From DATJUF01 sp035524095 (lineage in GTDB: Bacteria; Desulfobacterota; Binatia; Binatales; Binataceae): a stretch of DNA of 64,000 nt. The notes below the pieces were generated by a model that was not told the DNA's origin, made no database searches, and worked only from the letters and a program-made list of their open reading frames with translations. Shown here in pieces: positions 44,340-53,690 of this stretch; position 1 is the first letter of the stretch; every line of letters starts with the position of its first letter. The stretch spans positions 1 to 64,000 of the forward strand of contig DATKPK010000046.1 of the NCBI GenBank assembly GCA_035524095.1. Direction: 5' to 3'. The position numbers and the translations under genes are program-made.

Positions 44340-45071
44340 TCAATACAAATGGCGGCCGCCATCGACGCGGATACATTCACCGGTAATGAAATCGCTTTGC
44401 ACCAAAAACACTACCGTCTTCGCAATCTCCTCGGCACCGCCCCATCTTCGAACCGGCGTAGCATCGATCACCTCGTCGTTCTCTGCAGAACTGAGGCCCG
44501 GAGGCATCAAGATCGGCCCCGGCGCCACTACATTAACCAGAACTTCCGGAGCTAGTTCCAGCGCCAAGCTCTCGGTTAATGCAACGACTGCGGCCTTGGA
44601 AGTATAGTAGGGCACAAATCCCTTGTAACGTGGGCGGCCGCTCGCAGGCAGCCAGTCCGCGAAGTTAATAATTCGCGCTGCACCGCTTCGCTTCATAATC
44701 GGCGCTGCAGCGGTTGAGAAAAGAAACACACTGCGGGTGTTGGCATCGACGATATTCGACCAGTCCACTTTCTTGGGTTCGGGCGTTTCCAGATAGACTG
44801 ATGCCATGTTCAGCAGAATGTGGATACCCCCAAGCTCGCGATCGGTTTCCTGGACAGCGCGGGCAATTTGGTCTTCGTCGGTGGCATCGGCCTGGATTGT
44901 GATTGCGCGCACGCCCTCGCGGATCGCGGCTTGGGCGGTAGCTTCCGCCGCGTCGCGCGACCCGCGATAGACCAACGCCAGGTTGCACCCGAGCAGCGCT
45001 AGGGAGTGCGCCACGGCCTGTCCAATGCGGGCGCCACCGGTAAGCAATGCCACTTTATTCTTTGGGTCCAT
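44340..45071 (-). CDS. Short-chain dehydrogenase/reductase (pteridine-reductase-like)
   Basis: From ATG 45071 it has 243 residues; the frame extends 27 codons upstream without family support. The Rossmann motif is TGGARIGQAVAHSLALLG, then LLNMASVYLETP (NAG-like region), INFADW (Ser position is Asp) and YYTSKAAVVAL (Tyr-x-x-x-Lys). The GARIG form and INFAD resemble pteridine reductase/FolM rather than classical SDRs. It reduces a carbonyl or pterin with NAD(P)H. Substrate uncertain. Confidence 0.88.
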   Translation of the reverse strand: MDPKNKVALLTGGARIGQAVAHSLALLGCNLALVYRGSRDAAEATAQAAIREGVRAITIQADATDEDQIARAVQETDRELGGIHILLNMASVYLETPEPKKVDWSNIVDANTRSVFLFSTAAAPIMKRSGAARIINFADWLPASGRPRYKGFVPYYTSKAAVVALTESLALELAPEVLVNVVAPGPILMPPGLSSAENDEVIDATPVRRWGGAEEIAKTVVFLVQSDFITGECIRVDGGRHLY

Positions 45072-45738
45072 GTCGCTGATTCGCACCTTCTTTCTTACGG
45101 ATGAAACGTAGTGATTTCTCTGGATATCAATCGACAAAAGCCGATAAATCACTGGCCAAAGCCTCTCACGTCAGGGTCGTTGCATCATCATGAAATCAAG
45201 CTGCCGTTCTGCTCCCTCGGACCCTGCCTGTGACCGGACTTGAAAGCAAAATTGGGGAGTAGGATGCACTAAAGTTCTCAGTGTCTGGCTGTTGTCTCCT
45301 CAGATTTGCCTCAAAGGCGAGTTCGATGCGAGTGGTCAGCTGGTTTTACTTCCAAAGTCTCCGTGCCCCGAATCCGCGATCGTTCGATTTTGATTTGCAC
45401 GGCGTCCGCCATATTCTATGCCGGGTAGTCAAGGGAATCTGGAGCTCGTCTGGTAACTGCGCCGTAACCGATCGCGCTTGGCAGCATCAAAGTGCTGACG
45501 AGAAAGACGACGCGATCGGCGAAGAATCGGAGATCGGCTGAACGATATACGGCGAGGAAAAAGCTAAAGAACCGGAGTATCAGCCGTCCCGGTGGATCCA
45601 TCTTCCACCGGATCAGTTGCGACAAATCTCGATCTCACAGAATATCTACTCAACTGCAAAGGAAAGGACACTCTTCTTTTGGTCGCGGCTGCGAGGAACC
45701 GCGTTTGTAAAATTCGAGGCAGTCGCTGAGCAAAGCGC
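45072..45738. other. Region without a clear gene
   Basis: About 670 bases between the SDR gene (minus) and the FUSC gene (plus). Short open frames of up to 86 codons occur on both strands; none has recognisable motifs. It probably contains two promoters. Confidence 0.4.
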
Positions 45739-48045
45739 GTGGCGGGATTCATCGAGCATCAATTCGGCATCCGGCGGCCGTTTGCCTGGCTGGATCGGAT
45801 CGAGGCGCTGGCCGCACGCGAGCTTGCTCCCAGCGCCCGGAAGATCCGTACCGCCTTGCGCATCGCAACGATCGTGACCATCGCAATCGGGCTGGACGCT
45901 AGTTGTCACGTCAATACTCAGCTGGGCGCGGTAATTGTCTGGCTGCTCGCCGGCGCAGGGCCGATGATGTCCATGCGCAAAGCCTTGGCATGGCAAATCG
46001 GGGTGATGCTCACTCTAATCACGGCGGTGGTGATGGCGCGCGCATTCGCGGAGACACCGTGGTTGATGCTGCCGTTTATCTTCGCCTGGATTTCACTTTC
46101 AACCTACTTCGGAACGACGCGCAAACTCGGCGTGGGCATCCTCGTTCTTCAGATAGTCTCCCTCATCACATTCTATAATGTCGTGTTTGCGCCTCAGGAA
46201 ATCGGTTGGAGCGCTGCAGCCTCATTCGACGGGAGCGCGATTGCCTTCGGAGTGATCGTTTTATTCGATAACTGGTTATGGCCGGATCGCGGCGAGCCAA
46301 TCCTGCTCGAGTCTCTCGGAGCGAGCATCGCGCGAGCCCGTAAGCAACTTATCGAGGCGACTGACTTTTTTCTTGGCGGTGAAAGCGTACCGCAGCCGCC
46401 GCTGCCATTGCCGACCTCCGATCTGCCCGCTCAGATGGCGCTTCTCGATAAAACGTTGGCCGAGGGCGCGTCTGAGCATCGCAGAGCGATCCTGCTTGCT
46501 GCGATCACACGCGCGGCTCGCATCAGCCTCGAATTGGATCGCATCATCACCGCCGCGCGCGAGAACTTACCACGAGAGATTCGCGCGCTGGTTCAGGACG
46601 AAATTCAACGGGCAGTAAATGCCATCGCCGATTCTCTTGACGCGATCGCGTACAAACTGCCTGAACGGATTCTTGCCGGCGCGGACGAGCAAACTCCCGC
46701 TACGCTGGCGCACGTACGCTTGGCGATGGACGATCTGGACACGCGCGTGGTTCAGGTCAGATCAGCATATATCGGCAAAAGCAGTCCGGAGGAAATCGAG
46801 AATTTCGCGGAGTTCTTCGATTCGCTGGCAGCGCTGGCCAGACATGTCGAACGCCCGCTGGATGAGCCTCCACGGCCACCTGCCATGCGTCCGTCGAACA
46901 CCGGCGTTCCTCGAAACGCCGCTATCGCCAACTCGATCGTTGCTGCAGATCCAGCGCTTGTACGCCATTGCTTGAAAGTCGGCTTGTGCACGGCGGTCGG
47001 CTATGTAATCGGCGTCATTAGCCAGCGGCCGGACTTATTCATTATCCTCATCACTGTAATAACCACCGCTACCCCAACCTATGGCGCAACCTTGTTCAAG
47101 ATGTACCTCCGGATCACCGGAGCAATAATCGGAGGAGCAGTTTCCCTTCTCGCGATCATCATAGTGTCGCCTAACTTCGACTCGCTCCCAAGCTATATGC
47201 TTGCGGGCTTCGCGGTATTCTTTCCCTTTGCATACTCTTCGCTCGGCAATGCGCGGATGTCGTTCGCGGGCAAGCAAATGGGAGTCATTTTTTCGTTGGT
47301 ATTCATTGGGTTGAGTCCCTCAGTCAATATCTATGAGCCTCTTTGGCGTATTTGGGGTCTCTTGCTTGGTGATTTGGTCGTGGCGACGGTTTTCTTTAGT
47401 CTTTGGCCGGAATACGCGGGGGAATCGCTGCTGCCAAGACTACAAAAAGTCCTTGGCAATATGCTCGCACTAGCGCCAGGCGGCTCAGCTTCGAGCAGCG
47501 AAGATCAAATAGTGAAGACAAACTCAGAAACGATGCGCGTGCTGACCGAGTTTCTCGAAATCGCAGATGACGCCCGAATGGAAGGGCGCACCTGCGCCGT
47601 CTACCATGATGGAATCATCGAAGCGGCCGGGACTTTTCGTCGGATCGTGAACCGGCTGTCCTCGATCGCGACGGCGCGGGTGCTTATTCGAATGCCGCAA
47701 CTCGACTCTATAACCGAGCTTGCGCGCGCCCGGATTTTCGAGCTAATTCGCGGGCAGATCAGATCGTGGCTGGATTTCTATAACAGCGCTGAATCTCTCA
47801 ACGCCTCTGCCGCTCGGGCGATCGCGCAGAAATATTCAGCCGATGAGTTGGCGGAACCGCTCAAAGAGTTCAGTTCACGTCTGGAGGAGGGAGGATTTGC
47901 TCAGTTGGCATCCTGGCCCATCGAGCCGCGCCGCACGATGATCGCGGAGCTGGAGTCGATGCGACGGCTAGTGTTGCTGTTGTCTGAGCTGAATCGCTAT
48001 CTCGCAGATGTCCCCAGCCCTCGAAACACTTCAGGTATCGCCTAG
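45739..48045 (+). CDS. FUSC-family inner-membrane transporter (fusaric-acid resistance type)
   Basis: A 768-residue protein starting with GTG. It shows two FUSC-type membrane blocks of about six helices each (one from residue 40 to 170, another about 410-560) separated and followed by long helical cytoplasmic segments. The repeated pattern is a helix with P/G near FIFAWISLSTYFGTT and FFPFAYSSLGNARMS. FUSC proteins pair with membrane-fusion proteins to export aromatic acids; no MFP gene is adjacent. It may act alone in the inner membrane. Transcription is away from the SDR gene. Confidence 0.85.
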   Translation: MAGFIEHQFGIRRPFAWLDRIEALAARELAPSARKIRTALRIATIVTIAIGLDASCHVNTQLGAVIVWLLAGAGPMMSMRKALAWQIGVMLTLITAVVMARAFAETPWLMLPFIFAWISLSTYFGTTRKLGVGILVLQIVSLITFYNVVFAPQEIGWSAAASFDGSAIAFGVIVLFDNWLWPDRGEPILLESLGASIARARKQLIEATDFFLGGESVPQPPLPLPTSDLPAQMALLDKTLAEGASEHRRAILLAAITRAARISLELDRIITAARENLPREIRALVQDEIQRAVNAIADSLDAIAYKLPERILAGADEQTPATLAHVRLAMDDLDTRVVQVRSAYIGKSSPEEIENFAEFFDSLAALARHVERPLDEPPRPPAMRPSNTGVPRNAAIANSIVAADPALVRHCLKVGLCTAVGYVIGVISQRPDLFIILITVITTATPTYGATLFKMYLRITGAIIGGAVSLLAIIIVSPNFDSLPSYMLAGFAVFFPFAYSSLGNARMSFAGKQMGVIFSLVFIGLSPSVNIYEPLWRIWGLLLGDLVVATVFFSLWPEYAGESLLPRLQKVLGNMLALAPGGSASSSEDQIVKTNSETMRVLTEFLEIADDARMEGRTCAVYHDGIIEAAGTFRRIVNRLSSIATARVLIRMPQLDSITELARARIFELIRGQIRSWLDFYNSAESLNASAARAIAQKYSADELAEPLKEFSSRLEEGGFAQLASWPIEPRRTMIAELESMRRLVLLLSELNRYLADVPSPRNTSGIA

Positions 48046-48179
48046 AATTATTTTTCAGTCACCTTGTCGCCAGATGGTCGGCAGCCGAATTTTGCTCGAA
48101 TTGGGAGCCCGCAGTGACAGGGCCGCTTCGTGAAGTGCCGCAGGGTTCTTTTCGATACGGGGCTGCGCGGGCAATGTGG

Positions 48180-49058
48180 TCAGCGGACTTCGGTGCCGAC
48201 GCCGGCGTCGGTGAAGGTCTCCAGCAGCACGGCGTGCGGGACGCGGCCGTCCGTAACGTAAGCGCGCGCGGCTCCGGCCGCTAAAGCCTGCACGCAGCAT
48301 TCGACCTTGGGAATCATGCCCTCGCCAATCGTGCCATCTTCGATTAAGGCTTTCGCGCGCGCGATTTCGAGTGCGGGGATCAGTTTGCCGTCGCGATCCA
48401 TGACGCCTGCGACATCGGTCAGCAGGATAAATTTCTCGGCCTTGAGCGCACCAGCGATATCGCCAGCGGCAACGTCGGCGTTGATATTATAGGTCTGACC
48501 TTCAGCGTCGTGGCCGATGGGCGCGATGACCGGAATAAATCCGGCCTCGCGCAGCGTGGTGATAACTGCCGGATCAATCTCGGCGACTTCGCCAACCAGG
48601 CCGAGATCGGCCTCGATTGGATGACCCTGATCGTCCTTCGCGAACATCCGCATCTTGCGCGCGGTAATCAGGCTGGCGTCCTTGCCGGAGAGTCCGACTG
48701 CGCGCCCGCCCTGGCGCGAGATTAGCGCGACGATTTCCTTGTTGATTTTTTGCAGGACCATCTCGACCGCTTCCATGGTGGGCTCGTCAGTCACGCGCAT
48801 CCCACGGACGAAGCTGGATTTGAGGCCGAGGCGTTTAATCAGATCGTTGATTTGCGGGCCGCCGCCGTGCACCACGACCGGATTGATGCCGACGGCCTGG
48901 AGCAGAACGACATCCTGCGCGAAAGCTTCGCCGAGCTCGGGAGAGAGCATCGCATGGCCGCCATACTTGATGACGAAAGTCTTACCGCGAAAGCGATTTA
49001 TATAGGGAAGCGCCTCGACGAGGATGCGCGCGCGTTCAATCGAATCAGTCAATGCCAT
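48180..49058 (-). CDS. argB: Acetylglutamate kinase
   Basis: A 292-residue enzyme of arginine biosynthesis, phosphorylating N-acetylglutamate with ATP. The blocks KTFVIKYGGHAM, NPVVVHGGGPQINDLIKRLG, NINADVAAGDIAGAL and KVECCVQALAAGAARAYVTDGRVPHAVLLETF are standard. The N-terminal helix fits the arginine-inhibited hexameric type. It is minus-strand and alone; no other arginine gene is adjacent. Confidence 0.96.
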   Translation of the reverse strand: MALTDSIERARILVEALPYINRFRGKTFVIKYGGHAMLSPELGEAFAQDVVLLQAVGINPVVVHGGGPQINDLIKRLGLKSSFVRGMRVTDEPTMEAVEMVLQKINKEIVALISRQGGRAVGLSGKDASLITARKMRMFAKDDQGHPIEADLGLVGEVAEIDPAVITTLREAGFIPVIAPIGHDAEGQTYNINADVAAGDIAGALKAEKFILLTDVAGVMDRDGKLIPALEIARAKALIEDGTIGEGMIPKVECCVQALAAGAARAYVTDGRVPHAVLLETFTDAGVGTEVR

Positions 49059-49160
49059 TTGGTTTGCCCATGCATGAGAAGCTGCTGATCGGTTTCAGGA
49101 TGCGTCGTGGCGAAGAGCCAAGCAATCATGCCCGCAGTCGTGTCGTACCCATAGAGATGC

Positions 49161-50159
49161 CTACTCGCCAAAGTGCTTCGACAGAATGTTCCAACATCCA
49201 AAATCAGTGCGAGTGGTTCCGTCTGGCTGTTTTATGCCAGATGCGATTTGCAGGTTTCCATTCGGATCTATAATCGCGACCGGTACTTCAAATCGATAGT
49301 TCGGCTTCCAACCTGGATGCGTGATCAGTCCAGATTTTTGACCGGGAATTGCCGTGGCGAGCGGCGTACCGACAAATTCTGGATCTTCACATTTGAAAAC
49401 AAGTGGATTTTCTTCAGGACGATTTCTGATCCATTCGGGACCGTGTTCTATTATGATCTTAGCTCGTAATATGCCATTGACTCTAGTTACTTCCCATTTT
49501 TCGATGAACGCGCCGGCTCGGCAGCTTATCCGTACCGTATAATGCTGACTATTTGGATCAAGTGGGGTCCAGGTGAAGTTCTGTCTCGTTCCATCTTCTA
49601 CTCCAGCCTCCGCCACGTATAGTCTTTTCTGAGATTCATCGAATTGGCCCGTGGGCACAAATGGTAAGTTTGGATGCTTAACGTGCCATAGGTGCTCTAT
49701 GTTTTTACGGTCATTGTCATAAAAATCAATATTGCAGTTATATGCTGATTCTGGGCCAAAATGTAGCAGCATCATTAACCACGTAGCGGAGCGGTTGTCT
49801 CCGAGCGGCGCACCAAAAACAAAGACGAAGCTCGGCTTTAACGCGGACGTTGTGGTGGATGCGGTCTGTTGTGCTCGTGAATATTGCCGAGCATCGACCC
49901 ACAATTGGGCACCAAGACCAAGCGCGAATATAGTCGCTCCAAGCGCCCCTCCAATTACTAACTTCCATCCGATCGACAATTGTGATGCAGCGTACAGCCA
50001 GTAGCCGCCGAAACCTGCTACGTCCAAAAGCGCAAGAACGGCACAGATCCGCGCCGCTAGAAATTCGCCTGACGTTGGATTGCTTAAGGTTAAAAACCCA
50101 AAGCCCAACGTGAGGAGCAATGGCGCAACAATCCCGAGAAGAATTTCCGCGATGCCCAT
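49161..50159 (-). CDS. Hypothetical membrane-anchored protein (orphan, AT-richer)
   Basis: From ATG 50159 it has 332 residues (the frame starts nine codons earlier). Three N-terminal hydrophobic helices (about residues 4-25, 33-55 and 60-85) are followed by a soluble beta-rich domain with WxxxxPxxP, VEDGTRQNFTWTPLD and PGWKPNYRFEVPVAI. I do not recognise a family. Base composition is visibly richer in A and T than in argB and hslU at either side, suggesting acquisition. Possible roles include an envelope or defence component, but none is evident from sequence. Confidence 0.7.
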   Translation of the reverse strand: MGIAEILLGIVAPLLLTLGFGFLTLSNPTSGEFLAARICAVLALLDVAGFGGYWLYAASQLSIGWKLVIGGALGATIFALGLGAQLWVDARQYSRAQQTASTTTSALKPSFVFVFGAPLGDNRSATWLMMLLHFGPESAYNCNIDFYDNDRKNIEHLWHVKHPNLPFVPTGQFDESQKRLYVAEAGVEDGTRQNFTWTPLDPNSQHYTVRISCRAGAFIEKWEVTRVNGILRAKIIIEHGPEWIRNRPEENPLVFKCEDPEFVGTPLATAIPGQKSGLITHPGWKPNYRFEVPVAIIDPNGNLQIASGIKQPDGTTRTDFGCWNILSKHFGE

Positions 50160-50278
50160 GCGCCCCCCGCCTCGGGAAACCCCCAACTTATGCGTGGGTT
50201 CTACCGACCACCTTATGTATCCGCGAAGCTCCCAGAATCGCTGCTATTTTTATAGGGCTAAGAATATCTTTAGTGGTC

Positions 50279-51667
50279 CTACAAGATGTAGCGGGAGAGG
50301 TCTTCGTTCTTGACAATCGGGTCGAGTCGCTGATGGACGTAGGCTGAATCGATCGTAATTTCCTGACCGGAGAGCTCTGGAGCATTGAAGGAAAGCTCCT
50401 CGACCAGCCGTTCGAGCACGGTATGCAGGCGGCGGGCGCCGATATTTTCCGAGCGCGTATTCACTTGCGCGGCGATATCAGCCAGCGCGCTGACCGCGTC
50501 TTCGGTGAAACGAATCTTCACGCGCTCGGTCTCGAGCAGCGCGACGTATTGGCGGGTAAGCGAATTCTCAGGTTCGGTGAGAATGCGCACGAAGTCCTCT
50601 TTGGCGAGAGCACTCAGCTCGACGCGGATCGGAAAACGTCCCTGGAATTCGGGGATGAGATCGGAAGGCTTGGAGGTATGGAAGGCGCCGGAGGCGACGA
50701 ACAGAATATGATCGGTTTTCACCGCACCATATTTGGTATTAACGGTCGAGCCTTCGACGATCGGCAGCAGGTCGCGCTGAACGCCCTCGCGCGAGACGTC
50801 GGGTCCGTGGGCCTCGCGGCCGGCGATTTTGTCGATCTCGTCGATAAAGACAATGCCTGATTGCTCGGCGCGATTGACCGCTTCGCGCGCGACGTTTTCC
50901 ATATCGACCAGGCGGGCACCCTCTTCCTGGGTCAGCAGCTCAAGGGCCTCGGGAACCTTGACCTTACGATGGCGGGTTTTCTTGGGCATGATCTGGCTGA
51001 AGAGTTCCTTCATGTTCACACCCATCTCTTCCATGCCCTGCGGCGTGAATACTTCGACCATCGGCGAGGCCTGCGCAGAGACTTCGATATCGACGTCGCG
51101 GTTGTCGAGATGGCCGTCACGCATGAGCTTGCGCAGCTTCTCGCGGGTATCGTCGCGCGAGGTATCGCGTGAATGGTCCGAGCTGACCTCGATGGCACCC
51201 TCTGCCGTAACCGTCGCTGGCCGCCGTGTTTTGCCCGGCGATGGCGGATAGAGGATATCGAGCAAGCGCTCCTCGGCTGCCTCGCGTGCCTTCACCGCTA
51301 CACGGGCGCGTTCCTCCTCGCGCACCATCTTCACTGAGACTTCGGCCAGATCACGAATCATCGATTCGACGTCGCGGCCCACATAGCCGACTTCGGTATA
51401 GCGCGAGGCCTCGACCTTGACGAATGGGGCCTGCGCCAGACGTGCGAGGCGGCGGGCGATTTCGGTTTTGCCGACGCCGGTAGGTCCGATCATCAGGATA
51501 TTTTTGGGGGCGATTTCATCACGCAATTCCGGCGCAACGTTCTGCCGGCGCCAACGATTGCGCAAAGCGATCGCGACTGCGCGTTTGGCATCATGCTGGC
51601 CGACGATATAGCGGTCGAGTTCGGAAACGATCTCGCGTGGAGTCATTACGTGTGGAGAGGAGGCCAT
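50279..51667 (-). CDS. hslU: ATP-dependent protease ATPase subunit HslU (ClpY)
   Basis: A 462-residue AAA+ unfoldase. N-terminal MTPREIVSELDRYIVGQHDAKRAVAIALRNRWRR, Walker A GPTGVGKT (residues 61-68), a long I domain with RDTSRDDTREKLRK, Walker B-like VFIDEIDKIAG, sensor region QGRFPIRVEL and the C-terminal SENIGARRLHTVLERLVEELSF are all present. It unfolds substrates for HslV. Downstream of hslV by 160 bases; the usual order xerC-hslV-hslU is kept, here on the minus strand. Confidence 0.97.
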   Translation of the reverse strand: MASSPHVMTPREIVSELDRYIVGQHDAKRAVAIALRNRWRRQNVAPELRDEIAPKNILMIGPTGVGKTEIARRLARLAQAPFVKVEASRYTEVGYVGRDVESMIRDLAEVSVKMVREEERARVAVKAREAAEERLLDILYPPSPGKTRRPATVTAEGAIEVSSDHSRDTSRDDTREKLRKLMRDGHLDNRDVDIEVSAQASPMVEVFTPQGMEEMGVNMKELFSQIMPKKTRHRKVKVPEALELLTQEEGARLVDMENVAREAVNRAEQSGIVFIDEIDKIAGREAHGPDVSREGVQRDLLPIVEGSTVNTKYGAVKTDHILFVASGAFHTSKPSDLIPEFQGRFPIRVELSALAKEDFVRILTEPENSLTRQYVALLETERVKIRFTEDAVSALADIAAQVNTRSENIGARRLHTVLERLVEELSFNAPELSGQEITIDSAYVHQRLDPIVKNEDLSRYIL

Positions 51668-51764
51668 GATTCTTCTCTTAAATCTCTAAGACACAGCTCG
51701 TAGACTTATCATCTGGACGCACCTTAGAGTTCTAGGCGGCTGGTTCGCAGACTCACAGCCGCAC

Positions 51765-51782
51765 GGGTTCGCAAGCGAACCC
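51765..51782. repeat. Perfect 8-bp palindrome between hslV and hslU
   Basis: GGGTTCGC and GCGAACCC face each other around a two-base centre. It lies in the 160-base gap between hslV (stop 51828) and hslU (start 51667), an unusual length for this operon. It may be a repeat-type hairpin or protein site. Confidence 0.5.
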
Positions 51783-51827
51783 TACTGTCAGACTCGTTTG
51801 CTCGCTGCGCCTTCGGCTCCGCTAACG

Positions 51828-52412
51828 CTACAGTTCTTCAAAAATAAACTGGTCATTGGTGTAGACGCAGATTTCAGCCGCGACCTGCATCGCAGCCTCG
51901 GCGATTGTGCGTGCGCTCAAGTCCGGGCTGTGACGAACGAGGGCGCGCGCGGCAGAGAGCGCATAGTTGCCGCCCGAACCAATCGCGATAAGGCCGTCGT
52001 CAGGCTCGATAACATCACCCGCGCCGGTTATTAGCAGCGAATTTTCGATGTCGGCCACGACCAACATCGCCTCGAGCCGCCGCAGGATGCGATCAGTACG
52101 CCAATCCTTGGCCATCTCGACCGCGGCGCGCCGCAGGTTGCCATTGAACTCCTGTAATTTGCCCTCGAACTTATCGAACAACGCCAGCGCGTCGGCGGTC
52201 GAGCCAGCGAACCCCGATAAGACGGCACCGTTGTGTAACCGGCGGACCTTGCGCGCCCCCCGCTTCATGATGGTCTGGCCGACGCTCACTTGGCCGTCCC
52301 CAGCGATCACGACTTTGCCACCGTGCCGCACGTTGAGAATCGTAGTGGAGCGCACGCGGCCGCCGAATTCATGGCGGTTATCGTAGCGCTCGTCAGGCTC
52401 GCGGATGGGCAC
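51828..52412 (-). CDS. hslV: ATP-dependent protease subunit HslV (ClpQ)
   Basis: A 194-residue N-terminal nucleophile threonine protease. The mature start is TTILNVRHGG, where the first Thr becomes the catalytic residue; GDGQVSVGQTIMK and SGFAGSTADA follow. The ATG at 52412 leaves a propeptide of about 21 residues, much longer than the one to eight seen in most species, and overlaps the end of xerC by 20 bases. An in-frame GTG at 52355 would give a propeptide of three. Which start is used is open; the catalytic part is secure. Confidence 0.94.
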   Translation of the reverse strand: MPIREPDERYDNRHEFGGRVRSTTILNVRHGGKVVIAGDGQVSVGQTIMKRGARKVRRLHNGAVLSGFAGSTADALALFDKFEGKLQEFNGNLRRAAVEMAKDWRTDRILRRLEAMLVVADIENSLLITGAGDVIEPDDGLIAIGSGGNYALSAARALVRHSPDLSARTIAEAAMQVAAEICVYTNDQFIFEEL

Positions 52413-53301
52413 GGCGGTACACCTCTTTTAAGTGGTTCAGGCTGACGTGCGTGTAGCGCTGCGTGGTGGCCAGGCTCGCATGTCCAAGCATTTCCTGAAT
52501 CGAGCGCAGGTCCGAGCCCGCGTTAAGCATATGCGTTGCGAAACAGTGGCGCAGGCCATGCGGTGTCAGAGCGTCATCGATCCCGGCGGCGACGAGGCGT
52601 CGGGCCACGATTTTCTGAACCGAGCGTGCCGTCAGCCTCCCACCCCTTAGATTGGTGATCACCGGACTATTGGGTGACGATGAGGCCGGCATCGCTGATC
52701 GCCAGGCCTGCAATGCCTCGAGGGCGGGTTCGCCGAGGGGTACGACGCGATGCTTGTTGCCCTTGCCGGCACGGACAGTGACCATATTTAGCTCTTCATC
52801 GATATCTCGCCAGGCTAGTCCAGTCAGTTCACTCACGCGCAACCCCGTCGCGTACAGGACTTCCAGGATCGCACGATCGCGAAGTTCGGCGGCAGGGGAT
52901 ACTGGAGCGGCGTTCTCGATTAGCCCCGCAACTGCGCGTTCACCCATTACATGAGGGAGCCGTTTCGCGAGTTTGATCGACTTCATGGACCGAACCGGAC
53001 TCGGCTCGCCGGTGGAAGCCTCGCGCCATCGATAGAAGGCCTTAATTGCAAACAGGCGGCGTTGCGCGGTTGCACGGCTCGAACGGTCCATTACGGCCGC
53101 CAGATAGTCGCGAACATGATCAGCGCTGATCCGCGAGGTGATTATCGCACCGGAATCTTCCATGACCGATCGGCCACGCTCGGTGAGAAAGCGTGCGAAA
53201 TCCTCGAGATCGCGGTGATAGCCTTTCAAGGTATTCTCTGACGCGCGTGACACTTTGCCTAGCGCTGATATGAAAGCCGGAATCTCGTCGTCGAAACCCA
53301 T
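52393..53301 (-). CDS. xerC: Tyrosine recombinase XerC/XerD-type
   Basis: From ATG 53301 it has 302 residues. The N-terminal SAM-like domain (VSRASENTLKGYHRDLEDFARFL) and the catalytic set are complete: Arg in ATGLRVSELTGL, Lys in GKGNKHRVVPLG, His-x-x-Arg in LTPHGLRHCFATHML, His in LGHASLATTQ, Tyr in YTHVS. It resolves chromosome dimers at dif. It opens the xerC-hslV-hslU operon and is the copy linked to the protease, as in codV-clpQ-clpY of Bacillus. Confidence 0.94.
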   Translation of the reverse strand: MGFDDEIPAFISALGKVSRASENTLKGYHRDLEDFARFLTERGRSVMEDSGAIITSRISADHVRDYLAAVMDRSSRATAQRRLFAIKAFYRWREASTGEPSPVRSMKSIKLAKRLPHVMGERAVAGLIENAAPVSPAAELRDRAILEVLYATGLRVSELTGLAWRDIDEELNMVTVRAGKGNKHRVVPLGEPALEALQAWRSAMPASSSPNSPVITNLRGGRLTARSVQKIVARRLVAAGIDDALTPHGLRHCFATHMLNAGSDLRSIQEMLGHASLATTQRYTHVSLNHLKEVYRRAHPRA

Positions 53302-53381
53302 CCGAAACCGCCTCGCTCCTGCCAATTCCTCACGCTATGCTAACAACGCGTGCTGGATAGCAAAAGTGCACTTGCGCAGTT

Positions 53382-53690
53382 ATGAATTGCCATCATTGCG
53401 GACGCGACATCGACACACGGGAACGGGTCGGCTTCCGCGACTACTGTCCGTCGTGTGATCGGGCGCTTCACGTGTGCCTGAACTGCGATTTTCACGCATC
53501 AGGCTACAGTAATGAGTGCCGCGAGACTCAGGCCGCCCGCGTAGTCGATAAGGCGCGCTTCAACTTTTGCGATTATTTCAGGCCGTCGGAGTCTGGTGCT
53601 TCGCCTCAGACCCGCGGGAAAGACGCGAGATCGACAGCCCCGACAAATCCACGTGCGCAACTTGATGCGTTATTCCGCAAGAAATCATGA
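53382..53690 (+). CDS. Small cysteine-rich zinc-ribbon protein
   Basis: A 102-residue protein: CHHCGRDI at the N terminus, YCPSCDRALHVCLNCDFH in the middle and a later CDYFRP, so about eight Cys in four pairs at residues 3-6, 22-25, 32-35 and later. Two zinc sites are likely. The C-terminal half is a polar, Arg-rich tail. Its stop overlaps the glmU start by ATGA. Not recognised beyond a zinc-ribbon type, and the partner role is unknown. Confidence 0.75.
   Translation: MNCHHCGRDIDTRERVGFRDYCPSCDRALHVCLNCDFHASGYSNECRETQAARVVDKARFNFCDYFRPSESGASPQTRGKDARSTAPTNPRAQLDALFRKKS

Noticed and set aside
45281..45738. Short overlapping frames of up to 86 codons before the FUSC gene
   Set aside because: No recognisable domain and conflicting frames on both strands; more likely non-coding.
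48055..48300. 81-codon minus-strand frame after argB
   Set aside because: Arg/Pro-rich shadow of the argB end in another frame with no motif.
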